The notes beneath the pieces were generated by a model. The model searched no databases and was not told the origin of the DNA. It saw only the letters and a list, made by a program, of their open reading frames with translations. A DNA stretch of 64,000 nucleotides, from NCBI RefSeq assembly GCF_014695385.1, contig NZ_JACJOD010000041.1:124001-188000 (forward strand), read 5' to 3'. A program made the position numbers and the translations under genes. This document shows positions 17,249 to 25,684 of this stretch, piece after piece. This DNA is from Trichocoleus sp. FACHB-46. GTDB lineage: Bacteria > Cyanobacteriota > Cyanobacteriia > FACHB-46. The first letter of the stretch is position 1, and every line of letters starts with the position of its first letter.

Positions 17249-18217
17249 ATGATCTTTTTCAACTTAGTTCTTTGGATATCAGCGATCGTACTGTTAGGGC
17301 TGAGTTTAGTAACTGCTTGGTGGTACAAATTTTGGCTACTTGAGATTTTAGGGACGGGGTACTTGTGGTTTGCTGGGGCCACTCTGTTGCTATGGATCAG
17401 TCTGCTGCTGATCAAACCCTTACGACCCAAGCGGGGGCTACAAATTGTGCTAGCGATCGCGCTGATCTTTTATGCTCAATTTACACTGAGTTGGTATATT
17501 CCTAGACTTCAGGACATGAAGTCAGGCGGGGCACCTGTGACTGTCATGACTTATAACGTTAACTATCAGTTATGGGATACCACAGCTACCGAAAAATTGA
17601 TCAGAGCTTATCCTGCGGATATTTTTAGCTTAGTTGAGCCGACTAAAGAGCAAGCGACCGAGCTATGGAATGAAGTTAAAGATCTATATCCTCACTACTA
17701 CCGAGCCACAGGTGGCAACCTCAGCTTGTTTAGCCGCTATCCCATTCAGGCTGCAAAGACAGACAACCTCCAATCAGCCCATCAAAGTCTTTTTGCTACT
17801 CTAGAAATTTCGGGTAAAACCATTCAAGTCGTTGCGGTTCGACCACCTGCGCCTCAAAATAAAAACTATTTTAATCGTCGTAACCAAGTTCTACGGACCT
17901 TGGCAGCTTATACGAAACAACAGAAAACACCATTGATTGTGATGGGAGATTTCAATACAACGGCGTGGTCATTTTATTTGCATGAGTTTACTCAGCGATC
18001 GGGACTGCGTAATGCTTCTGTGGGGCATGGTCTGCATCCCACCTGGTATTATGCCACCTCTGGGAAGGCGACTCCCTCAACCCACAAGTTTTTCCAATTC
18101 ATCAAGGTTCCTCTCGATCATATCTTTGTCAGCCCTGGCATACGAGTTGATCAGGTGATGACAGTACCTCCCGGCGTTTCGGATCACCGTCCCCTGATTG
18201 CTAAACTTAGAGTTTGA
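17249..18217 (+). CDS. Membrane-anchored endonuclease/exonuclease/phosphatase family protein
   Basis: The protein has 322 residues. The first about 85 form three membrane spans (starting FFNLVLWISAIVLLGLSLV, GTGYLWFAGATLLLWISLLL and LQIVLAIALIFYAQF). The rest is an EEP fold: TVMTYNVNY (metal-ligand Asn), a later VEPT, the MGDFNTTAWS catalytic Asp-x-Asn, and a terminal SDHRPLIAKL with the general-base histidine. The catalytic domain probably faces outside the cytoplasm, judging from three N-terminal spans. Such proteins can cleave phosphodiesters or phosphomonoesters of nucleic acids, inositides or lipids; the substrate here is not known. Confidence 0.88.
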   Translation: MIFFNLVLWISAIVLLGLSLVTAWWYKFWLLEILGTGYLWFAGATLLLWISLLLIKPLRPKRGLQIVLAIALIFYAQFTLSWYIPRLQDMKSGGAPVTVMTYNVNYQLWDTTATEKLIRAYPADIFSLVEPTKEQATELWNEVKDLYPHYYRATGGNLSLFSRYPIQAAKTDNLQSAHQSLFATLEISGKTIQVVAVRPPAPQNKNYFNRRNQVLRTLAAYTKQQKTPLIVMGDFNTTAWSFYLHEFTQRSGLRNASVGHGLHPTWYYATSGKATPSTHKFFQFIKVPLDHIFVSPGIRVDQVMTVPPGVSDHRPLIAKLRV

Positions 18218-18257
18218 TGTGCAATGGCTGGGAGGGCTGGCAGGAACAGAAGGTATG

Positions 18258-18659
18258 CTACTTTCCGGGCCACCAGTGATATCGCACGAGTGATTGCCCA
18301 ATTAAAGGTTCGCAGCCAATCTGATTATTGTTTGGATCAAGTCCATAGGGATCAGGCGACAGTACCTGGAAATTGCGATGCGGTATGTCATTACAAGTCA
18401 AGCTTGATAATTTTGGTGAAAGACAGATATCAGGATATGCAGGACTGCAATCAGCTTGTGATTGGCTCTGAGCACACAATTGAGTCAGATTAACAATCTG
18501 CCCCGCTTCTGTCTGGGCGTAGCAAGTTAAAGAAGCCAAGTTTGCAGGTTCTAGAGGATATTCGGTATTCTCAAAGAGAGAGCGACCAGAAGCAGCTTCA
18601 GGGCAGGCTAGGAGTGCGATCGCGTATAAGCTAGTAGCCAAGCTTAAATATTTCAGCAT
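18258..18659 (-). CDS. Secreted cysteine-rich protein with excalibur-like tail
   Basis: The protein has 133 residues and a signal peptide (KYLSLATSLYAIALLACPEAASG). The mature part holds about seven cysteines. Near the C-terminus it reads NFQVLSPDPYGLDPNNNQIG followed by CE, which resembles the D-x-D-x-D-G-x-x-CE end of extracellular excalibur calcium-binding motifs, though several of the Asp positions are Asn. It lies 15 nt downstream of the secreted serine protease gene on the same strand, so the two may be co-transcribed and work in the same compartment. Inhibitor, substrate or calcium-binding protein are all possible; function unknown. Confidence 0.65.
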   Translation of the reverse strand: MLKYLSLATSLYAIALLACPEAASGRSLFENTEYPLEPANLASLTCYAQTEAGQIVNLTQLCAQSQSQADCSPAYPDICLSPKLSSLTCNDIPHRNFQVLSPDPYGLDPNNNQIGCEPLIGQSLVRYHWWPGK

Positions 18660-18674
18660 TGTATCTACCTAGTT

Positions 18675-19454
18675 TTAAGGCAGCGTCATATAGTTTTTCA
18701 AGAAGTTACGAGCTGATTCTGTATCGAGTCGATAAGTGACATTCGTAGCTCGGCAGACGGAGTCTCCAGAGACGGTTATCGCAGCAACAACATTTGTAGC
18801 ACCTAGGAAATTAGGTCCACCGGAGTCGCCAAAACAAGCACCACCATCCCCTGTAGCAGGATTTTGTGACATGCGTAGTACCGTGGGGTTAATGGCACTG
18901 AAGCTGGAAGTAGAAACCATGCGTAAATTGCTGCGGCCAAAACTCGGCTGCCCACCTCCTACTTGCCGCTCTAGCGAACCGTAACCTACTGCCGTAAATT
19001 TCTTATCCTTTAAACCATTCTTGGCAGCTTCTTGGTCAAAGAAACCTGCTGTCGGTAATTGAGCAGGGGTGATTCCAGTAACTGGTTGATCTAGCTCAAT
19101 AACTCCAATATCCCCCGTATCCGATTGGCTCTTGTTGTAGCCCGGATTGATATGCATTTTCCCTGGAAAACGAGTGGCACCTTCCGTCAGATCGGAGTCA
19201 AAGGAGACAAATGCTTGAGTGATGCCACGGGACTCAGCTGCTTCAATACAGTGCGCTGCGGTTAAAAAAATCTTGGGAGAAATGAGGGTTCCTGAGCAAA
19301 TTGCACGGAGTCCTCTTCCCGCGTCTACCATCATGGCACCTACATTCGGATGTCCGTTGCCATCTGGTTCACCGTAGGTGATTGCTTGGGCTGGGGCGAT
19401 CGCAAGCAATAAAATTCCTAAAGTCTGGGCGCAGATAAGCATGTTTCTTGGCAC
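18675..19454 (-). CDS. Secreted trypsin-like serine protease (S1)
   Basis: The protein has 259 residues. A signal peptide (ICAQTLGILLLAIAPAQA) precedes ITYGEPDGNGHPNVGAMM, in which the mature N-terminus would form the S1 activation segment without a long propeptide. The catalytic triad is visible: TAAHC (His about 67), GDIGVIEL (Asp about 115) and GDSGGPNF (Ser about 210). I kept the GTG start, which has GAGGA 7 nt upstream; an ATG four codons later is possible. It is probably periplasmic or extracellular. The next gene on the same strand, 15 nt away, encodes a small secreted cysteine-rich protein. Confidence 0.92.
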   Translation of the reverse strand: MPRNMLICAQTLGILLLAIAPAQAITYGEPDGNGHPNVGAMMVDAGRGLRAICSGTLISPKIFLTAAHCIEAAESRGITQAFVSFDSDLTEGATRFPGKMHINPGYNKSQSDTGDIGVIELDQPVTGITPAQLPTAGFFDQEAAKNGLKDKKFTAVGYGSLERQVGGGQPSFGRSNLRMVSTSSFSAINPTVLRMSQNPATGDGGACFGDSGGPNFLGATNVVAAITVSGDSVCRATNVTYRLDTESARNFLKNYMTLP

Positions 19455-19706
19455 AGGATTTCCTCAAAATTGATGAAGTGACTCAATGCTCTTTAGCTTT
19501 TCAGCCGGGGAGCTGGGCTTGCAGATTGCATCTATCTCGTTGAGTTTATTATCACGATGCTAGTTGAGCGATTGCCTCCTCCAACTGCATGAGAGATTTT
19601 TCATCCTGTAAGGTTAATTACTTCTGGGTGACATGACGCTTTAGAGTAATAGAGGGAAACAGGCTAATTTCTCTTTCCTCAGGAGGCAGTAGCTTTAGCA
19701 CCAGAT

Positions 19707-21416
19707 ATGGCGGTTTTGCATAGACTCTCGGATTTTATTGACAACAATGTTGCGATCGGTGATGTCATTCCCAGCTATTGGTATGAGGGGCGTTGTCCTC
19801 AAAGTGGTACTTGGTTGAGATTACCTCGTACCTCCTTGGCAGAAGCGATCGCTTGTGGTCTGATGCAACAGCTAGCTAAGGATACGGTTTACTCGCATGA
19901 GGGCAAAATGTATGGGGTGCTATTGGTAGAACTGCCATCTAGAGAACAGCGAGTTCTGAAAGCTTTTTCTGGGTTGCTGAACGGTCAAGGTCAAGTTGAA
20001 GGATGGGTGCCTCCAATTCCTGGGCGTGATCAAGTAGCAATGGTAGAAGTTCAGACAGTGAGGGAGCTAGATACCCTGAAACAAGAGATCATCACTCTGC
20101 AAGAATTACCAGAACGGAAACAGTACCAACAGTTATGTCAGGACTGGGAACAACGCTTCAAGAGGATGAGCGATCGCCATCAAAAACGCAAACAACAACG
20201 GAAAGAGAAACGCCAAATTCTCTCAGAGACGCTGATTGGCAAAGATCTCGCGATCGCGCTGCAACAACTCGATGAAGCCAGTCGCCAAGATGGGATAGAA
20301 CGACGACAGCTTAAACGGGAAAGAGATATGGCGTTGCGATCGCTGCAACAGGTAATGTCAACAGCAGACAGCAAAATAGGAGAACTAAAACAACAGCGTA
20401 AAGCTCTATCTCATCAACTGCAAACCCAAATGCAGCAGGCTTATTATTTGACCAATTTTGCTGGGCAATCTCTCTCCTTAGAACAATTGGTGTTGGGGTC
20501 TGCTCCGATGGGGACCGGAGACTGCTGTGCGCCTAAGTTACTGCATTATGCAGCCACTCACAATCTCAAGCCTTTAGCGATGGCGGAGTTTTGGTGGGGG
20601 CCAGCGTCGGTTAGCGGAGATAAAGTTCAGGGAGAGTTCTATGGTGCTTGTGCAGAGCGATGTCAGCCATTAATGGGATTTCTTCTTGCCGGATCTACTA
20701 TAAGCCCCCCTAGCCTTCTAATAGTGGAGGGAACAAAACAGCTAATTTTCCCCAGTATTGAAGGGGTAGGGGAGCCGAATGCAGAGAGGTTAACTATTCT
20801 CTACGAAGATCAGTGGCTAATTGTTGTTGATAAACCTGCGGGACTGCTCTCTGTACCTGGACGCTATCGCGATCGCCAGGATAGTGTGCTCAGTCGCTTA
20901 CGGTATCTCCTGCCGGATGGTACGGCTCTTTTGCCTGTGCATCGGTTGGATCAGGACACTTCAGGCATTTTGGTGCTGGCTCGCGACCCAGAAACGCATC
21001 GACAACTAAGCCAGCAGTTTCAAGCGCGGCAAGTGCAGAAGGTTTATGAGGCAGTCTTAGCGGGTCTCGTTACCAGGGAGCCGGGTGTGATTGAGCTGTC
21101 GTTGTGGGGAGATCCTAGCGATCGCCCTTATCAAAAAGTAGATTGGCAGCAGGGTAAACTGAGCATCACCCGCTTTCGCGTTATAGCGAGAGAAGGAGAT
21201 TATACTCGTCTAGAGTTTTTTCCAGTGACAGGACGGACCCATCAGCTCAGGGTGCATGCGGCTAATTTACAAGGATTGGGGATACCAATATTGGGCGATC
21301 GCCTATATGGATGTAACGCAGATTCTAGTCGGTTACATCTCCACGCCAGAAAGCTCCGCTTCCAGCATCCCCAATCTGGTAAAACGCTACATCTAAAATC
21401 TGAAACTCCTTTTTAG
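19707..21416 (+). CDS. RluA-family pseudouridine synthase with long N-terminal extension
   Basis: The protein has 569 residues. The C-terminal about 205 are a complete RluA/RsuA-type catalytic domain: YEDQWLIVVDKPAGLLSVPG, the HRLDQDTSG motif with the catalytic aspartate (about 412), FFPVTGRTHQLRVHAA and the closing HLHARKLRF. It isomerises uridine to pseudouridine in structured RNA. The N-terminal about 360 residues are unusual for RluA. They include a charged coiled-coil (about 130-240, many Gln/Arg/Lys/Glu) and a globular part (about 250-340; GTGDCCAPKLLHYA, FWWGPASVSG, FYGACAERC) with several cysteines, a possible metal site. Its stop codon overlaps the convergent AAA+ gene by 4 nt. The RNA target is unknown. 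Confidence 0.9.
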   Translation: MAVLHRLSDFIDNNVAIGDVIPSYWYEGRCPQSGTWLRLPRTSLAEAIACGLMQQLAKDTVYSHEGKMYGVLLVELPSREQRVLKAFSGLLNGQGQVEGWVPPIPGRDQVAMVEVQTVRELDTLKQEIITLQELPERKQYQQLCQDWEQRFKRMSDRHQKRKQQRKEKRQILSETLIGKDLAIALQQLDEASRQDGIERRQLKRERDMALRSLQQVMSTADSKIGELKQQRKALSHQLQTQMQQAYYLTNFAGQSLSLEQLVLGSAPMGTGDCCAPKLLHYAATHNLKPLAMAEFWWGPASVSGDKVQGEFYGACAERCQPLMGFLLAGSTISPPSLLIVEGTKQLIFPSIEGVGEPNAERLTILYEDQWLIVVDKPAGLLSVPGRYRDRQDSVLSRLRYLLPDGTALLPVHRLDQDTSGILVLARDPETHRQLSQQFQARQVQKVYEAVLAGLVTREPGVIELSLWGDPSDRPYQKVDWQQGKLSITRFRVIAREGDYTRLEFFPVTGRTHQLRVHAANLQGLGIPILGDRLYGCNADSSRLHLHARKLRFQHPQSGKTLHLKSETPF

Positions 21417-23275
21417 AGGGTTTGTCGTTGTTCACAGAGCCGCTGATGAGCCGCAGTGAAATCGTCGGTTGTGATTTGAATGCGAGTGGGGTCAGTCAGA
21501 CCTTGCTTGCGATAGCGACGGATGGCTTCTAAAGCGGCTTGGTTGCTCAATAAAGTTAGATCAGCACCGTTCCAGCCTTCGGTTTGAGCTGCCCAGTGGG
21601 CTAGATCGACTGCGGCTAGAGGGCGATCGCTATTGTGAACTTGCAAGATGGCGAGACGGCTAGCCTGATCGGGTAAATCAACTTTCAGTTGCAAGTCTAG
21701 GCGGCCCGATCGTAATAAGGCAGGGTCTAAAGCTTCTGGACGATTCGTGGCTCCGATCAGCAGAACATTGGGGCATTCGTGCAGACCGTCTAGTTCCGTG
21801 AGGAGTTGACCAACGACGCGATCGCTGACGCCTGAATCTCCAAAACTGCCTCTGGCTGGGGCTAGTGTGTCAATCTCATCAATAAAGACCACACAGGGAG
21901 CGGCTTGTCGGGCTTTGGTGAACAGTTCCCGCACTGCTTGTTCGGAAGCACCGACCCACTTGCTCAGCAGTTCCGGGCCGTTAACTGCAATAAAGTTAGC
22001 ACGGGCTTGAGAGGCCACTGCTTTAGCCAGCATGGTCTTACCTGTGCCTGGAGGCCCCCAGAGCAGGATGCCGCGTGGCGCTTTGGCTTTGGTGCGTTGA
22101 TAGAGTTCGGGATAGAGCAGCGCTCCCTCAACCGATTCTTGTAGGGTTTGCTTCAGGCTCTCCAACCCACCGATCGCATCCCAGGAGACGTTGGGTGCTT
22201 CTACCTCCACCGATCGCAAGACCGCTGGCTTGATCTCCTTAATCGCCTGGAGAAAATCTGCTTGGGATACCGTCAAACTATTAGAAATAGGACCATCTAA
22301 AGCAGGCGCATGCCGTCGCAGAGCAGTATAAGCAGCTTTTTGGCATAACGCTTTCAGGTCTGCGCCCACCATGCCTACAGAGAGATCCGCGATCGCCACC
22401 AAATCTACGGAACGCTCTAGCGGCATAGTCTGACTCAAAATCTTGAGAATCTCTAATCGTCCTACTCGGTTGGGCACCCGGAACTGCACTTCCCGATCAA
22501 AGCGTCCTGGACGGCGCAGAGCGGGATCAAGATGATCGGGGCGATTGGTGGCAGCGAGAACAATCACGCCTTTGCTCTTGGCAAAACCATCCATCAAGCT
22601 CAGCAGTTGGGCAACTACCCGCTTTTCCACCTCTCCTTCTACCTTGGCGCGATCGGGAGCGAGGGTGTCAATCTCGTCAATGAAGACGATGCAGGGGGCC
22701 GATCGAGCAGCTTTCAAGAAAATGCTCCGCAGGCGTGCCTCGGCTTCTCCATAGTACTTGCCCATCACTTCCGGGCCGACGATCGCGATGTAGTTCACCT
22801 CTAGCTCTTGCGCCAGGGCGCGGGCTGTCAGCGTTTTACCTGTGCCAGGAGGGCCTGCAAGCAGCACTCCCTTAGGCGGCTCCAATCCCAATGAAGTGAG
22901 TAAATCTGGACGTTTCAGCGGTAGCTCAACTAGCTCTCGCAGTTCTCTAATCACCTCAGACAACCCGCCCACACCTGCCAGAGAGACAGGGGCAACGCTA
23001 CCAGCTGGGGGAGGTGTAATAATGACTTCGTCCGTCGTCGAAGATGGCGGAGGTGAAGTAGGTCTGGACTGGACTCGACTCGCAGAAGTAGAGTTTTGAC
23101 GCTCAGCCGGGGCTTCTTTGCCACTTTCCGAGGGGGGGCTTTTGGTAGAGCTACGCCGCACCTCTGCCTGGAACTCTTCTGGCTCAGCTCTGCCTTCCAG
23201 CGTTCTGACAATCTCTAACAGACCCTCAAATCCTTGATCTAAGAGGTCTTCAAATTCTTTGAGTAGGTCATCCAT
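21413..23275 (-). CDS. Tandem AAA+ ATPase of CDC48/VCP type
   Basis: I chose the ATG at 23275, which starts at MDDLLKEFEDLLDQG, over an upstream TTG at 23335. The resulting 620 residues have an N-terminal variable region of about 120 (helical start, then Ser/Pro-rich linker), followed by two AAA+ modules. Each has an intact Walker A (GPPGTGKTLTARALA, GPPGTGKTMLAKAVA), Walker B (FIDEIDTLAP in both) and sensor/arginine-finger region (TNRPDHLDPAL, TNRPEALDPALLRSGR). The pair resembles archaeal VAT/CDC48 unfoldases, but the classical double-psi-barrel N-domain is absent. It probably forms hexamers that unfold or dismantle proteins. It ends convergently, overlapping the pseudouridine synthase gene. 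Confidence 0.9.
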   Translation of the reverse strand: MDDLLKEFEDLLDQGFEGLLEIVRTLEGRAEPEEFQAEVRRSSTKSPPSESGKEAPAERQNSTSASRVQSRPTSPPPSSTTDEVIITPPPAGSVAPVSLAGVGGLSEVIRELRELVELPLKRPDLLTSLGLEPPKGVLLAGPPGTGKTLTARALAQELEVNYIAIVGPEVMGKYYGEAEARLRSIFLKAARSAPCIVFIDEIDTLAPDRAKVEGEVEKRVVAQLLSLMDGFAKSKGVIVLAATNRPDHLDPALRRPGRFDREVQFRVPNRVGRLEILKILSQTMPLERSVDLVAIADLSVGMVGADLKALCQKAAYTALRRHAPALDGPISNSLTVSQADFLQAIKEIKPAVLRSVEVEAPNVSWDAIGGLESLKQTLQESVEGALLYPELYQRTKAKAPRGILLWGPPGTGKTMLAKAVASQARANFIAVNGPELLSKWVGASEQAVRELFTKARQAAPCVVFIDEIDTLAPARGSFGDSGVSDRVVGQLLTELDGLHECPNVLLIGATNRPEALDPALLRSGRLDLQLKVDLPDQASRLAILQVHNSDRPLAAVDLAHWAAQTEGWNGADLTLLSNQAALEAIRRYRKQGLTDPTRIQITTDDFTAAHQRLCEQRQTL

Positions 23276-23427
23276 AAATTTTTGTCCGCATCGCGGGCGG
23301 GGGCTGGCTGGAAAGTGGCTGGAGAAAGTGGGCAATTGCTTCCCACCCGCTCGGTGTTCTCAGGGGTGCTTCCAGTATAGACATCCCAGTTCGGAGCAGA
23401 TTGACGAGTGTGTAGGGGTCGTTACAC

Positions 23428-23640
23428 TCAAGCGTGGTGCCCTAAACTCAGCGACCTGAACACTTGATAAAGCAGGGTGAGAATAATAGGAATGAGGATA
23501 GGGATGGCGACCAGCAGCCCTTGCTTGCCAAAGTGGATTTCTTGGCCATCGGCTTTGAGCACAGCCACAACAGCCACAATGCCCATGATTACCCAGACAA
23601 AACCAAACGCAATAAAGAAGGTGAATGGAATATCCTGCAT
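23428..23640 (-). CDS. Small two-span membrane protein
   Basis: The protein has 70 residues with a good Shine-Dalgarno sequence (AGGAG, 6-nt spacer). Two membrane spans, about 7-27 (TFFIAFGFVWVIMGIVAVVA) and 42-62 (GLLVAIPILIPIILTLLYQV), are joined by a short polar loop containing KADGQEIHFGKQ. No family recognised. It is upstream of the AAA+ gene on the same strand (gap about 150 nt) and divergent from the ABC exporter genes. Confidence 0.7.
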   Translation of the reverse strand: MQDIPFTFFIAFGFVWVIMGIVAVVAVLKADGQEIHFGKQGLLVAIPILIPIILTLLYQVFRSLSLGHHA

Positions 23641-23905
23641 ACTCTGCTCCTATGTTTTTTGGTTCACTTCTCTAGCGATTTACTTCTAGGCTAGCTTTGA
23701 GACTAAGGTTTGCCCTCTTTCCTTCGATACGCTAGCTTCGCTCATAGATTTTCTGACCTAGAGGGGTGATCGCCTGAGCTCAAATTTAGGAGAGAACTAG
23801 TAGAAAATCCGTCGAATGGTGATTCAGGATTAATCTAAATCAGCAGAAAATTTTCAAAGGCATCATTCAACAAAAGCTGCCTGAAGCAATAGTCAAGGAG
23901 TTCTA

Positions 23906-25684
23906 TTGGCGCGCTCACCAGACTTTCGAGAACCCTCATTGCCGCACCCGCTCCAGCGAGTCCTGGGCAGTTTAAGTGCTTACCGCTGGACTGCGATCGG
24001 TGCTTTGTTCAGCACCCTACTCCTGACCGCTGCCTACGCGGTGACGCCTCAACTATTTCGTTGGGGCATTGATGCAGGGATTGCTCAGAGAAATTTGCGG
24101 GTAGTTCTCTATAGTGCGGGCTGGATGGTGGGGGCCGCGATCGCCAGAGGTTTATTCAACTTTGGTCAAAGCTTTTGGGCGGAGGCAGCATCCCAAGGAG
24201 TGGCCTATGATTTGCGGAATAAAATTTTTAGTAAGATTCAAAACCTCAGTTTTAGCTACCACGACCAATCGCAAACCTCACAACTACTGACTCGCGTCAC
24301 CAGCGATATCGAGCAAATTCGCACGTTTTTAAGCACCAGCTTGATGCAGGTCATTAGTGCGATCGTGACATTAGTGAGCGTCGCTGTAATTTTGCTGCTG
24401 ATGAATTGGCGATTGGCACTGATTACGCTGACTGTGGTGCCGATGGCGGGATGGCTGATGGCCCAATTCCTCAGCAAAACGAGTAGCTTATTTGGGCAAG
24501 TGCAACAGCAACTCGGTGATTTGAATGCAGTATTGCAGGAGAACTTGTTTGGCGTGCGAGTGGTGAAAGCGTTTGTGCGCGAGTCTACCGAAACGGCACG
24601 CTACACAACGCTGAATGACGCTTTGGTCAAGACCAACATGAAGACCATTCGCGCCATTCACGACACGTTTCCTTTTATCTTTTTGCTGAGTAATTTAGTC
24701 ACCGTAGTTGTCGTGGGCTACGGCGGTGCAGCGGTGATTGGCGGGCGCTTCTCGATTGGAGAACTAGTCGCGTTCAACTCCTACTTGCTCCTGATTCTGC
24801 AACCGATTCTGTTGATTGGTTTTGCCGCCCCTGCGATCGCCCAAGCTGCTGCCTCGGCGGAACGAGTGTATGAGGTAGTAGATGCCAGAATTGAGATTCG
24901 CGATCGCCCCCATGCCAGCTTGTTTGACAGTTGCGTGGGCAGAATCACCTTTGAGCATGTTTTCTTCCGCTATCCCGGAGCTACAACCGAAGCCCTAAAA
25001 GGCGTTTCTTTTGAAACCAAACCCAAAGAACTGATTGCAATTTTGGGCATGACGGGTTCTGGCAAAAGCACCATCATGAACCTGTTACCGCGTTTCTATG
25101 ATGTAACCTCTGGCTCAATCCGGATTGATGGTCGAGATGTGCGAGACTTCACCCTAGAAAGTCTGCGATCGCACATTGGCATTGTCTTCCAAGAAACCAC
25201 ACTATTCTCTGGCACTCTCTACAAAAACATTGCCTATGCCAAACCAGATGCAACTCTAGAAGAAGTGATTGAGGTGGCAAAAACCGCCCAAATGCACGAC
25301 TTTATCACCAGCCTGCCGGATGGTTACGAAACCATTGTGGGAGAACGTGGCGTAGGCTTATCGGGAGGCCAAAAACAACGGATTGCGATCGCCCGAACTC
25401 TCCTGACTGACTACAAAATCCTCATCCTAGATGACAGCACCTCTGCCGTCGATGCCAAAACTGCCGCCCAGATCCAAACGGAACTTGATAACCTGATGCG
25501 CCAAAAAGCTTGCACAACTTTTGTGATTGCCCAACGCATTAGTACTGTCCAGAACGCCGATCGCATTTTACTCATGGATAAAGGCAGATTAGTCGCCCAA
25601 GGAACTCATGAGGAGCTGATGTTCAATAGTCCCCTCTACGGAGCAATTTTAGAGTCTCAGGTTAAGCAAAAGGAGAGAGTATGA
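23906..25684 (+). CDS. ABC exporter half, permease-ATPase fusion (degenerate-site partner)
   Basis: The protein has 592 residues with a TTG start, supported by AAGGAG 5 nt upstream. Six membrane spans (about 30-310) precede a nucleotide-binding domain. Walker A is GMTGSGKST, the signature LSGGQKQR is canonical, but the Walker B is followed by Asp not Glu (LILDDSTSAVD) and the switch histidine is Gln (VIAQRIST). The gene overlaps the next by 4 nt (ATGA), so the two halves are translationally coupled and almost certainly form a heterodimer exporting a lipid, peptide or drug from the cytoplasm. The substrate is unknown. Confidence 0.93.
   Translation: MARSPDFREPSLPHPLQRVLGSLSAYRWTAIGALFSTLLLTAAYAVTPQLFRWGIDAGIAQRNLRVVLYSAGWMVGAAIARGLFNFGQSFWAEAASQGVAYDLRNKIFSKIQNLSFSYHDQSQTSQLLTRVTSDIEQIRTFLSTSLMQVISAIVTLVSVAVILLLMNWRLALITLTVVPMAGWLMAQFLSKTSSLFGQVQQQLGDLNAVLQENLFGVRVVKAFVRESTETARYTTLNDALVKTNMKTIRAIHDTFPFIFLLSNLVTVVVVGYGGAAVIGGRFSIGELVAFNSYLLLILQPILLIGFAAPAIAQAAASAERVYEVVDARIEIRDRPHASLFDSCVGRITFEHVFFRYPGATTEALKGVSFETKPKELIAILGMTGSGKSTIMNLLPRFYDVTSGSIRIDGRDVRDFTLESLRSHIGIVFQETTLFSGTLYKNIAYAKPDATLEEVIEVAKTAQMHDFITSLPDGYETIVGERGVGLSGGQKQRIAIARTLLTDYKILILDDSTSAVDAKTAAQIQTELDNLMRQKACTTFVIAQRISTVQNADRILLMDKGRLVAQGTHEELMFNSPLYGAILESQVKQKERV

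Noticed and set aside
23276-23335. TTG start adding 20 residues to the AAA+ ATPase
   Set aside because: The extra residues are Pro/Arg/Cys-rich and unlike the family, whereas the internal ATG begins a regular helix.
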